From positions 17,840-81,839 of the forward strand of contig CAMDIK010000006.1 of assembly GCA_945898725.1 (NCBI GenBank): a DNA stretch of 64,000 bases, given 5' to 3'. A program made the translations under genes and the position numbers. Origin of the DNA: Rickettsia typhi. GTDB taxonomy: Bacteria; Pseudomonadota; Alphaproteobacteria; Rickettsiales; Deianiraeaceae. Positions 56,348-64,000 of the stretch are shown piece after piece. Positions within the stretch are counted from its first letter, which is position 1; each line of letters starts with the position of its first letter. The notes under the pieces were generated by a model, which was given only the letters and a program-made list of their open reading frames with translations, did not search any database and was not told the origin of the DNA.

Positions 56348-56361
56348 TAGTATAAATGGAA

Positions 56362-58323
56362 TTACTTCTTATGCGCATATTTGCCATATTTTTTACCACC
56401 ATTGCTTGATTTTCTAGGATATCTCTTATCATTGTAACTAGTGTTTCTTTTTTCAAATTTTTTAGCATGAGGTTTTTCCGGTTGCTTTTTAGGCTTCGCA
56501 AAAAACGATTTAATAAATTTCACCAATTTGCCTAGCAGCCCATCAGCGCTATCCTTGGATTTTTCAGGCTTAACTTGATGCACCACCCTTTTATCCCTTC
56601 CATGCCAACCATTCACGCCGCCATTATTATCATCAATGCGCAAACCGGCAAATTTCATCACCTCTTTCAAACCCTCACCCTGCGCGCTTGCCATAATTTT
56701 AAAGTGATCATACTTAACTTCAGGGTCAACCATGAAATAAATCTTAGTATTATGCTTATTTTGCAAGGCTAAAACCGCATCCTGATTATATCCGGCATAA
56801 CGATTCATAACCGCCTCACCAACGCGAACCTCGATATTACTATAATGTTTATCATTAAACAAATTGCCCAAAGACATTAGAATTTCGTCCAAAACAACCT
56901 CAACCAAAAACATTCTTCCCGTACCCAAACAGTGATTACACTTTATAGTTGAAGAGTCAATAAAGCTAGTTCTGATTCTTTGACGCGAAATTTCCATCAA
57001 TCCAAATGGACTTATTGCGGTAAATTGCACCCTTGCGCGATCGCCAAGTGACAAAATATTTTTCATCTTTTCCTCAACAGCGCGGCGATTTTTCGCCTCT
57101 GTCATGTCAATAAAATCAACAACAATCAAGCCGCCAATATCGCGTAATTTCAGCTGCCTGCAAACCTCTTCAGCTGCCTCAATATTAGTCTTAAATGCCG
57201 TGTGTTCTATGTCTTTTTCATGAATTAATTTACCGGAATTCACATCAATTGCAACCAATGCCTCGGTGTGATTAATAATTAAATACCCTCCAGATTTAAG
57301 ATCAACACGCTCTTTATATAAATTATTAATTTGCTCATTAACATTGAATTTTTCAAATAAAGGCTGCCTCTCGCGATAAACTATTATTGAATTTTTTTCC
57401 ACGCCAATTCTATCTGCAGATTTGATAATTTCCTCTGCAATTTCGCTATTATCAACAATAACGCGCGGATTTGGCAAGCTAAATCCCATAATTGACTGAA
57501 TTACACCACCTTCCGCCATGTCCACAAGCCCAACTTTTTCAGCCTTTGCCTTGTCCAAAATTAGATTCCAATGATTAATCGCGCTAACATAGTCAAGCTG
57601 TAAATCATTTTCACTTGCACCACATGCCGCAGTTCTAACAACCAATCCAGCCGCAGCATTAATATCAAATTTTGCAATAATATCACGCAATCTTTGACGC
57701 TCTGCGTAGTCAGGTATTCTTCTAGAAACCCCATGCAACTTAGGATTATTTGGCGTAAAAACGCAATATCTTGTTGGCAATGTGATATAAGTTGTAAGTG
57801 AAACACCCTTATTTCCCCTTTCATCCCTAAAAACCTGCACCAAAAGCTGCTGCCCATTAGATATAACATTTTGAATTGAGGTTTTTACCTTATCTTTTTG
57901 AGATTTTTCCACTGGAAAAGTATCCATTGCTTCGTCAGAATCGCTTTGCGGCTCAAGGTTAAATTCAATTTTGTCTATATCAGCAATCAGCTGATCATCT
58001 GGTCCAGAAACATCTTCAGATTCACCATCTGCAGTACGTTTTTCGCTGTTAAACTGCAAAATTTCACTAACAGGCTTGGTATTGCTATAATATATAGGAT
58101 GAATTTCCGCAAAAGGAAGAAAACCTGCCTTGCCACCACCATAATCTACAAAAGCCGCCTGAAGCGAAGGCTCAACCTTCAAAACAGTTGCCAAATATAT
58201 ATTAGATTTAATAGATTTCGAATTTAAACCACCGAAGTGAACATCTTCAATTTTACCCTCGTCCGAGGTTATAACCACCCTGTAGCTGGATAAATTTCCA
58301 GATATAAGAATCTTCTTTGCCAT
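56362..58323 (-). CDS. rne: Ribonuclease E/G
   Basis: A 653-residue endonuclease central to mRNA decay and rRNA/tRNA processing. An S1 RNA-binding domain (about 30-165) is split by an acidic insert of some 65 residues (SEDVSGPDDQLI and DSDEAMDTF), a known feature of alphaproteobacterial RNase E. The catalytic core has IDVNSGKL and VVDFIDM, whose aspartates bind magnesium, and the zinc-link CNHCLGTG. The last 70 residues are basic and Lys/Arg/Pro-rich and could bind RNA or partners. It lies between rsmH and the esterase gene. Confidence 0.95.
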   Translation of the reverse strand: MAKKILISGNLSSYRVVITSDEGKIEDVHFGGLNSKSIKSNIYLATVLKVEPSLQAAFVDYGGGKAGFLPFAEIHPIYYSNTKPVSEILQFNSEKRTADGESEDVSGPDDQLIADIDKIEFNLEPQSDSDEAMDTFPVEKSQKDKVKTSIQNVISNGQQLLVQVFRDERGNKGVSLTTYITLPTRYCVFTPNNPKLHGVSRRIPDYAERQRLRDIIAKFDINAAAGLVVRTAACGASENDLQLDYVSAINHWNLILDKAKAEKVGLVDMAEGGVIQSIMGFSLPNPRVIVDNSEIAEEIIKSADRIGVEKNSIIVYRERQPLFEKFNVNEQINNLYKERVDLKSGGYLIINHTEALVAIDVNSGKLIHEKDIEHTAFKTNIEAAEEVCRQLKLRDIGGLIVVDFIDMTEAKNRRAVEEKMKNILSLGDRARVQFTAISPFGLMEISRQRIRTSFIDSSTIKCNHCLGTGRMFLVEVVLDEILMSLGNLFNDKHYSNIEVRVGEAVMNRYAGYNQDAVLALQNKHNTKIYFMVDPEVKYDHFKIMASAQGEGLKEVMKFAGLRIDDNNGGVNGWHGRDKRVVHQVKPEKSKDSADGLLGKLVKFIKSFFAKPKKQPEKPHAKKFEKRNTSYNDKRYPRKSSNGGKKYGKYAHKK

Positions 58324-58585
58324 ATATATTACTTAAAAAATTATTAAAAAAATCATACCTTGCAGTGAACATTGTAATTTTTCCATGTATCACATTTATC
58401 GCGCCCAGTGATATAATGTAAAATACTACACCCAAAGAACAATATAATAAATTGCTATTTAGCTTGTACACACACACCTTCAGCGATGAAATGAAATTAT
58501 AACCAATGCAAAAAATCATGTAAAAATAATAACAATCACGCACATTATATGCTATATAAACCATCAATTATAATATACAAGTATA

Positions 58586-59539
58586 TTATTCATTAAAAAC
58601 AAATTGCAAGCCGTGCAGCAAGCCAAGCGGGAAAGCCGTGCTGTGATTTTCCCCCGATAAAACCTCATGTTTTATGCTTGCTCTGCCTTCTAATTTATGC
58701 GCAAAATCCTCTAAAGTGTCAATCATGCGAGTCTTATTTTCAATCAGCCCCACCCCAAGATAGATTCTTGAATTATTATCTATTTCAGCGCTTTCAATAA
58801 GCGGAAAAATCCAATTATTTTCATACCATAAAGACGGGCTGACGGCAATATAATTTGTGAATAAATGATTACTTGTCAGGAAAACCCAGGTTGTAAACAA
58901 AGCGCCGTAAGAATGACCCACCAGCGTATTTTTACCATTTGTGCGATATTTTTTATTAATATATGGGAAAATATTTTTCTCAATTACGGCTTGAAATTTC
59001 TTACCACCTCCACTAAATTTATCATAAGATTGCACAAAATCGCTCTCCGTTTGGCTCTTAGGAATTGGTAAATAATCCCTGCCACGATTCATCTTATATG
59101 TAGAAAAATCCTTGGATTCGTAGCCAATATATTTTTTATGAACATCGTTATCTGCGTAGCCAATTCCCACAACAATAGCCTTGGGAAGTAGCTTTCTATC
59201 ACTTAAAAACTCTACTAAATTATTCGCAATTGCAAAAGAATAATGCGGATCCAGCAGGTAAATTACGGGATAATCTTCATCAGATTCATTGTAATCTTTG
59301 GGCGTTGAGATGTAAAGCGTGTACTTAATCTTGTTGATTTTAGATTTAAAAGTAAAACTATCAGTATTTGGGAGATATACCGGATGTGTTTTAGACGGAA
59401 TAATTCTTTTCTTTTCCTGTTTAGACTTAGGTTTTACAACGGCAACTATATCATTTTTAACCTTTACAGGACTATTCACCACAGGTTTTGTTCCATTTGC
59501 AACGCAACCAACTATAACTAGCAACAAAAAATATCGCAT
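58586..59539 (-). CDS. Lipoprotein-type serine esterase
   Basis: About 317 residues of the esterase-D-like alpha/beta hydrolase family (PF00756). LLLVIVGC near 5-12 fits a lipoprotein signal. VIYLLDPHYSF, VGIGYAD and VSPSLWYENN are family motifs; the nucleophile is the serine in VGHSYGALFT, and the histidine is in ENHSTAFP. Enterochelin- and ferrichrome-type esterases belong here, but the substrate is unknown. The start at 59539 lies 11 bases after the rplU stop, so the two are cotranscribed in an unusual pairing. Confidence 0.75.
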   Translation of the reverse strand: MRYFLLLVIVGCVANGTKPVVNSPVKVKNDIVAVVKPKSKQEKKRIIPSKTHPVYLPNTDSFTFKSKINKIKYTLYISTPKDYNESDEDYPVIYLLDPHYSFAIANNLVEFLSDRKLLPKAIVVGIGYADNDVHKKYIGYESKDFSTYKMNRGRDYLPIPKSQTESDFVQSYDKFSGGGKKFQAVIEKNIFPYINKKYRTNGKNTLVGHSYGALFTTWVFLTSNHLFTNYIAVSPSLWYENNWIFPLIESAEIDNNSRIYLGVGLIENKTRMIDTLEDFAHKLEGRASIKHEVLSGENHSTAFPLGLLHGLQFVFNE

Positions 59540-59550
59540 GGCGTGAGACA

Positions 59551-59856
59551 CTATATCGCTATTGTCTTTACCAAAACTTTAGTTAAAGAAGACTTAAATC
59601 CATTTTTTCTTTCGTAATTTTTTCTTCTTCTTTTTTTGAATATAACCAATTTTGGACCACGAACATGTTCCAAAACTTCAACCTGCACCGAAGGTTTATC
59701 ACCTTTAGTAGCAAATCCATTATTATAAACCATTAATATATCCTTTGGATCAATATTAATGACAGCTCCAACTTCAGCGTCAATTCTGTCTAACAAAAGA
59801 GAACAGCCTAAATCAGCGCGGTGTTGAGTACCAGAATGAGATATAACAGCAAACAT
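59551..59856 (-). CDS. rplU: Ribosomal protein L21
   Basis: A 101-residue 50S protein. It starts MFAVISHSGTQHRAD, has IDAEVGAVINID and EVLEHVRGPKLVIFKKRRRKNYERKNG-type residues near 63-86 (IFKKRRRKNY) and ends TKVLVKTIAI. In most bacteria rpmA (L27) follows; here a lipoprotein esterase does. It is divergent from the type III restriction genes. Confidence 0.93.
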   Translation of the reverse strand: MFAVISHSGTQHRADLGCSLLLDRIDAEVGAVINIDPKDILMVYNNGFATKGDKPSVQVEVLEHVRGPKLVIFKKRRRKNYERKNGFKSSLTKVLVKTIAI

Positions 59857-59954
59857 ATTTTAATATCGCAATAAATTACAGCAAATATACTAAAATATAA
59901 TAGTCAAGCACTTTTTTCATTTTTAGCAATTATAAAGCATTTCACACTCTTTTC

Positions 59955-59983
59955 TTGACTTTTAATAGCAAATTAATTAATAA
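59955..59983 (+). promoter_or_regulatory. Sigma70-type promoter of the type III restriction genes
   Basis: TTGACT (59955-59960), 17 bases, TAATAA (59978-59983). The res ATG at 60021 has a ribosome-binding site GAGGTG at 60009-60014. Confidence 0.5.
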
Positions 59984-60020
59984 TTTTATATGAGAAAATA
60001 AAAAATTTGAGGTGCAAAAT

Positions 60021-62438
60021 ATGAAAATTCAAATTGAAAATTTACAACATCAAACGGATGCAATAAAAGAGACAATAAAAAGCGTAAATGCAAGGCAGCA
60101 AAGCCATTTTGCCATAGAAATGGAAACTGGAACCGGTAAAACTTTCACCTTTATTTCAACAATTTTTGAACTTTATAAAGAATTTAATCATAAGAAATTT
60201 ATTATTGTCACCCCTCGCGTGGCGATTAAAGAGGGAATTGATAAAACTTTTGAGGTTTTTGGTGAATATTTTAAAGATAAATACAACAATATTCAATATA
60301 ATGTTAGTAATTACGACAGCGGTAAAATGAATGTTATTTCAAATTTTATCAATGGAAATGACTTGCAAATTGTAATTTTAACAAAACAATCTTTTGATAA
60401 AGAGACAAATAAATTAAGACAAGATAGTAGAGATGAATTATTTGGAAATGGTAGTTATATTGACCAAATTAAAGAAATAAAACCCATTGTAATAATTGAC
60501 GAGCCGCAGTTGAATGCAAAGTTCAACACAAGTGAACTAATTCAGCTATTAAACCCGCAATTTATTTTCAGTTATTCCGCAACTCATCCGAAGGAAAATC
60601 AAGGAAAAATTATATATACATACAGCCCAGATCAAGCTTATAATGACAGGCAAGTTAAAAGATTAGAATATCTTTCTATTGAAATAGAAGGCGGAATTAG
60701 CGCTTCATTTCAGCTTGAAAGCACAAATTTAAACAAGAAAACAGCAAAGATAAAATATAACAACAAAGGCTATTCCATAAAGCAAAATGATAATTTAGGC
60801 AAAAAAACAGGCGATAAATCTCTAAATGATTATGCCGTGAAATATATATTAGAAGGTGATATAATTTTTGCAAATGGCATGAAATTTAGCGATTTAGCTG
60901 GGCAATCTGCAAATGAAGAAACAATTTTAAGGCAGCAAATAAAGCAAACTATTTTACAACACAAAGAGAAGGAATCAAGGCTAAAGAGCGAGGGAATAAA
61001 GCAAATGTCCTTATTTTTTGTTCCTTCGGTTGCTGATTTTGATGAAGATGGAATAGTTAAAAGAATTTTCTTGGAAGAGTATAAGAATATTTACAACGAA
61101 TCGGCAGAGGGGCGGTATGCTTATTATTTTTCAAATGGAAAGGGTACAAAAGACAATCAGGAAAAAGAAATGACAAGATTAATTTTAAAAGATAGGCAGG
61201 AGCTTTTATCCTTAAATAATAAAGTTGAATTCATTTTTGCACATACAAGTTTGGGCGTTGGCTGGGATAATCCAAACATTTTTAATATTTGTTTTTTAAG
61301 GCATATTGCAAGCGAAAGTAATAAAAAGCAATATGTCGGAAGGGGTTTGCGCTTGTGTGTAAATAAAGAAGGAAAAAGAGTTTTTGAGGGTGAATCAATT
61401 GCAGACATTGATAGAATAAATAACCTTACAATCATTGGTTCAATGCAATATGAATCTTTTTGTAGTCAATATCAAACGGAAGCGGGGTGGAATAGAGATA
61501 ATCAGTCAAAAATCGGAGATGCAACGAAGAGAATATCAAGGCAAATTAAGGTAAAACAAGACAAAAAAGACCTTGCAAAAGAACTGTGGAAGCGACTAAA
61601 GCCAAAGACAAATTGGTATATAAATTTCAAAAATCTTGATAAATTTTACGAAAATATAATAACAGAATTGCAAAATGAAGTAATTAATCAAAAGGCAATT
61701 TCAATTACAAAGGGAGATATTAAAGGAAATGTGAATGATTTTCAATCACAAGAAATTATTGAAAAATTTGACAAAAACAACATAATTGCAAAAATAAAAG
61801 AAAAAACTTGGCTTTCCGTGAATGAAATTAAAAGAATTTTAAACGAAGTTGATGAGAAGGAAATGAGAAAAAATCAAGAAGCGTTTATAAATATCGCCAT
61901 TGAAACAATAGAAAGATGCAGAAAAAACTATATTATGTCAATTGCAGAGGTTAAATACGCCAAAACAGGTGAGGAATTTGATTTTGACGATGATTACTTC
62001 AAGGAAAGACCAAGCTATCACGAAAACTTAATGGAATCTGAAAAATCGCTATTTAATCTTGTGGATTTTGACTCAAATCAAGAGAAAAAATTCGTCCAGC
62101 TTGCAGATAATACTGAAAGTGTGCAGCTTTTGGTAAAACTTCCAAAAGGAAGTGAGGGCAAATTCCACATAAACACGCCGGTTGGAAAATACACGCCCGA
62201 TTTCGCCCTGCTTGTAAATGGAAATAATAAACTCTATATGATTTTTGAAGTGAAATCTAAAAAACCAAAAGAGCTTGAGGCGGAAGAAAAATTTAAAATT
62301 CATTGCGCGGTGAAGCATTTTGAGCAATTAGGGTTTGACGTTGCAACGGAGTATGTCGATCACAAAGGGGCGAATTTGCTGGAAATTTCAAAATTGCAAC
62401 AAGATTGTTATAGTGTTTATGTTCCAAATGAAAAGTAG
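60021..62438 (+). CDS. res: Type III restriction enzyme Res subunit
   Basis: An 805-residue helicase-nuclease. Walker A is MEMETGTGKT near 33-41, DEPQ at 160-163 is the DEAD-like motif II, and KKQYVGRGLRLC near 435 is motif VI, forming the ATP-driven translocase. The C-terminal domain has TPDFALLV and IFEVKSKK (about 725-750), a PD-(D/E)xK nuclease. It is somewhat shorter than typical Res. The ATG at 60021 follows a good ribosome-binding site; a GTG nine bases upstream is possible. It precedes mod, opposite to the usual mod-res order. Confidence 0.92.
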   Translation: MKIQIENLQHQTDAIKETIKSVNARQQSHFAIEMETGTGKTFTFISTIFELYKEFNHKKFIIVTPRVAIKEGIDKTFEVFGEYFKDKYNNIQYNVSNYDSGKMNVISNFINGNDLQIVILTKQSFDKETNKLRQDSRDELFGNGSYIDQIKEIKPIVIIDEPQLNAKFNTSELIQLLNPQFIFSYSATHPKENQGKIIYTYSPDQAYNDRQVKRLEYLSIEIEGGISASFQLESTNLNKKTAKIKYNNKGYSIKQNDNLGKKTGDKSLNDYAVKYILEGDIIFANGMKFSDLAGQSANEETILRQQIKQTILQHKEKESRLKSEGIKQMSLFFVPSVADFDEDGIVKRIFLEEYKNIYNESAEGRYAYYFSNGKGTKDNQEKEMTRLILKDRQELLSLNNKVEFIFAHTSLGVGWDNPNIFNICFLRHIASESNKKQYVGRGLRLCVNKEGKRVFEGESIADIDRINNLTIIGSMQYESFCSQYQTEAGWNRDNQSKIGDATKRISRQIKVKQDKKDLAKELWKRLKPKTNWYINFKNLDKFYENIITELQNEVINQKAISITKGDIKGNVNDFQSQEIIEKFDKNNIIAKIKEKTWLSVNEIKRILNEVDEKEMRKNQEAFINIAIETIERCRKNYIMSIAEVKYAKTGEEFDFDDDYFKERPSYHENLMESEKSLFNLVDFDSNQEKKFVQLADNTESVQLLVKLPKGSEGKFHINTPVGKYTPDFALLVNGNNKLYMIFEVKSKKPKELEAEEKFKIHCAVKHFEQLGFDVATEYVDHKGANLLEISKLQQDCYSVYVPNEK

Positions 62439-62450
62439 TTTATTTAGTTT

Positions 62451-64000
62451 ATGAGTAAAGTTAATATTTTAGATGATTTAAAAAATCAAACAAGTGAAAA
62501 AATTGAGGCAATTAAGAAGATTTTGCCCGATTGTTTTGACAAAGACGGAAATCTGATTGGTGAAAAGCTGAAAGAAATTTTAAGCGGAGATTTTGAAAAA
62601 CCAGACACAGAGCGCTTCACTTTCAACTGGGCGGGCAAGCAAAAAGCAAGGGAAACCGCATACAAAACCTACTGCGATGGCACATTAAAATTTGACAAAA
62701 CCCGAAGCAAAAATTTTGACGAAACCCAAAATCTAATAATAGAAGGAGACAATCTGCAGGTGCTGAAACTATTAAAAAACTCTTACAAAGGCAAGGTGAA
62801 ATGCATTTATATTGACCCGCCGTACAACACAGGAAGCGATTTCGTCTATAACGATAAATTTGAGCTTGATATACAAAAATACCTTATTGAAACGGGGGAA
62901 ATTGACATCGAAACCGGCGAGCAAATAACCGAATACATTCAAAAAGATGACGGCAAAAAGCATTCAAAATGGCTTTCATTTATGTATCCGCGGTTGATGG
63001 CGGCGCGCGAAATGCTGCGGGAAGACGGCGTTATTTTCATTTCAATTGACGACAACGAAGTTCACCACCTGCGCCTGCTTATGAATGAGGTGTTTGGGGA
63101 AGGGGAGTTTGTGGCGAGTTTTATTTGGCTAAAAGGCAAAGAAGGGGGCAATGATTCATCTGCAATGAGACCTCATCACGATTATATTATAATGTTTGCT
63201 AAAAATATTGATAAATTTCAGATAAATTTAGATGAAAAAGATATATCAAGACATATATCAGAAGATCCGGAGACAAATTTAGTTGATGGTATTGTTGATC
63301 AAGAAAATAATGGGGAATTGTTCCAATTAATAAATTTAAGCAAACAGAAAGATTATAATATTAAAATAAAGTTAAAAAGTGGCGAAATAATTGATTGGCA
63401 AGCGTACGCTCCACAATTAACAATCGATAAATGGATTAAAGCTGGAAAGATTTTTGTTGGAAAGAAAAAAGTACCTTATGTAAAATCATATTTAAAAGAT
63501 GAATTGGATGGTAAAAAGCCATCTAATATTATAGAACAAATTTATGGTACAACAAAAGCTGGATCGATAGAAATTAGAGACATACTTGGCGATAGAGAAG
63601 TTTTCTCCTACCCCAAACCCGTCTCCCTAATAAAACGCATTTTACAAATCTCAACCGCCCCGGGCGACCTCATCCTTGACTTTTTCGCAGGAAGTGGAAC
63701 AACCGGGCAGGCGGTGATGGAGTTAAACCAGGAAGAGCTTGACAAAGCGGCAAAAGATGGGCTTTTGGCGGACAAAATGGCGCAGGCAGGCGGGCGAAAG
63801 TTCATTTTGGTGCAACTTCCGGAGAAAATTGACGAGAAAAAAGAGGCTTTCAAGGCCGGCTATACGAAAATTTCCGATATTACAATCGAGCGTGTGCGGC
63901 GCGCCGGGCAAAAATATAGCGGCGTTGATAATGGCTTTAAAGTGCTGGGGCTTTCGGAAAATCCTGATAGAGAAAATCTGTGGAGCCTTGGCAATTTGCA
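62451..64000 (+). CDS. mod: Type III DNA methyltransferase Mod subunit, partial
   Basis: About 517 residues before the window edge. The beta-class order is clear: the catalytic IDPPYNTGS near 121-129 precedes the SAM loop FAGSGTTGQ near 411-419. Between them lies the target recognition domain, which is visibly AT-richer (about 22-32% G+C per 60 bases at 63241-63360) than the downstream part (60% at 63661-63720), a sign of swapping. It methylates the type III recognition site and guides Res. It starts 12 bases after res, forming one operon. The C-terminus is outside the window. Confidence 0.92.
   Translation, partial: MSKVNILDDLKNQTSEKIEAIKKILPDCFDKDGNLIGEKLKEILSGDFEKPDTERFTFNWAGKQKARETAYKTYCDGTLKFDKTRSKNFDETQNLIIEGDNLQVLKLLKNSYKGKVKCIYIDPPYNTGSDFVYNDKFELDIQKYLIETGEIDIETGEQITEYIQKDDGKKHSKWLSFMYPRLMAAREMLREDGVIFISIDDNEVHHLRLLMNEVFGEGEFVASFIWLKGKEGGNDSSAMRPHHDYIIMFAKNIDKFQINLDEKDISRHISEDPETNLVDGIVDQENNGELFQLINLSKQKDYNIKIKLKSGEIIDWQAYAPQLTIDKWIKAGKIFVGKKKVPYVKSYLKDELDGKKPSNIIEQIYGTTKAGSIEIRDILGDREVFSYPKPVSLIKRILQISTAPGDLILDFFAGSGTTGQAVMELNQEELDKAAKDGLLADKMAQAGGRKFILVQLPEKIDEKKEAFKAGYTKISDITIERVRRAGQKYSGVDNGFKVLGLSENPDRENLWSLGNL

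Noticed and set aside
58253..58567. A 104-codon minus-strand open frame overlapping the start of rne
   Set aside because: It overlaps the conserved N-terminus of RNase E in another frame, is rich in Tyr, Phe and Cys from AT-rich sequence and shows no domain.
1..64000. CRISPR array, insertion sequences, rRNA genes or long tandem repeats
   Set aside because: No regularly spaced repeats, transposase motifs or rRNA sequence were seen on either strand.

Overview
The window is an AT-rich stretch of bacterial chromosome, densely packed, with no gene-free gap longer than about 270 bases. The housekeeping genes are alphaproteobacterial in character: a ParA/ParB pair, an RNase E/G with an acidic insert in its S1 domain, a YajC, a uracil-DNA glycosylase of the alphaproteobacterial family-4-like type, and a clpB promoter of the alphaproteobacterial RpoH form. 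The small scale, low G+C, scattered operons and biotin genes fit a Rickettsiales-like or other host-associated alphaproteobacterium. A full-length SpoT and routes to threonine, cysteine and biotin point to a lineage less reduced than Rickettsia, for example a Deianiraea-like or Midichloria-like one. That placement is inference.

Layout. 1-6150 is an accessory island, all on the minus strand: a type IIG restriction-modification enzyme (cut by the window edge) preceded by a Doc-type toxin-antitoxin pair, a class II Fic enzyme with an array of inverted repeats before it, a Shedu anti-phage nuclease and an integrase broken by an internal deletion. A DUF2971 gene follows. 7250-12735 holds thrC, a fused aspartokinase-homoserine dehydrogenase, a P-loop protein and cysK. 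12728-18020 has two orphan genes with strong promoters, then rluB, a bactofilin, an M23 peptidase, ubiE and efp. 18074-21375 encodes an ABC exporter split into one ATPase and two tandem membrane subunits. 21424-33904 carries truA, spoT, udg, a PpiD-like chaperone, clpB, a lone nuoA, a divergent rnpA candidate, tRNA-Glu, recJ and an M48 protease.

33962-50173 mixes core genes: ndk, dut, mlaD and mlaE (convergent), parAB, a quinone reductase, an FKBP-like membrane protein, era, a lytic transglycosylase, yajC, pdhB, mrpEF, a SPOR lipoprotein, a zinc permease and a NuoN/MrpD-like subunit. A fused methyltransferase-nuclease with an Ig/PKD-like tail sits among them at 34493-36130. 50273-55305 is hslU-bioF-bioC-bioD-bioA in one run, divergent from rsmH. 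RNase E, a lipoprotein esterase and rplU follow. 60021 to the end is a type III restriction-modification system, res first, then mod (cut by the edge).

Themes. Both edges and the middle carry restriction or anti-phage genes. Many core genes have lost their usual partners next door (nuoA, rplU, hslU, pdhB, mlaD/mlaE, mrpEF), which indicates a heavily rearranged genome. Amino-acid synthesis (thrA, thrC, cysK) and biotin synthesis imply some nutritional independence. No CRISPR array, insertion sequence, rRNA gene or replication origin was found.
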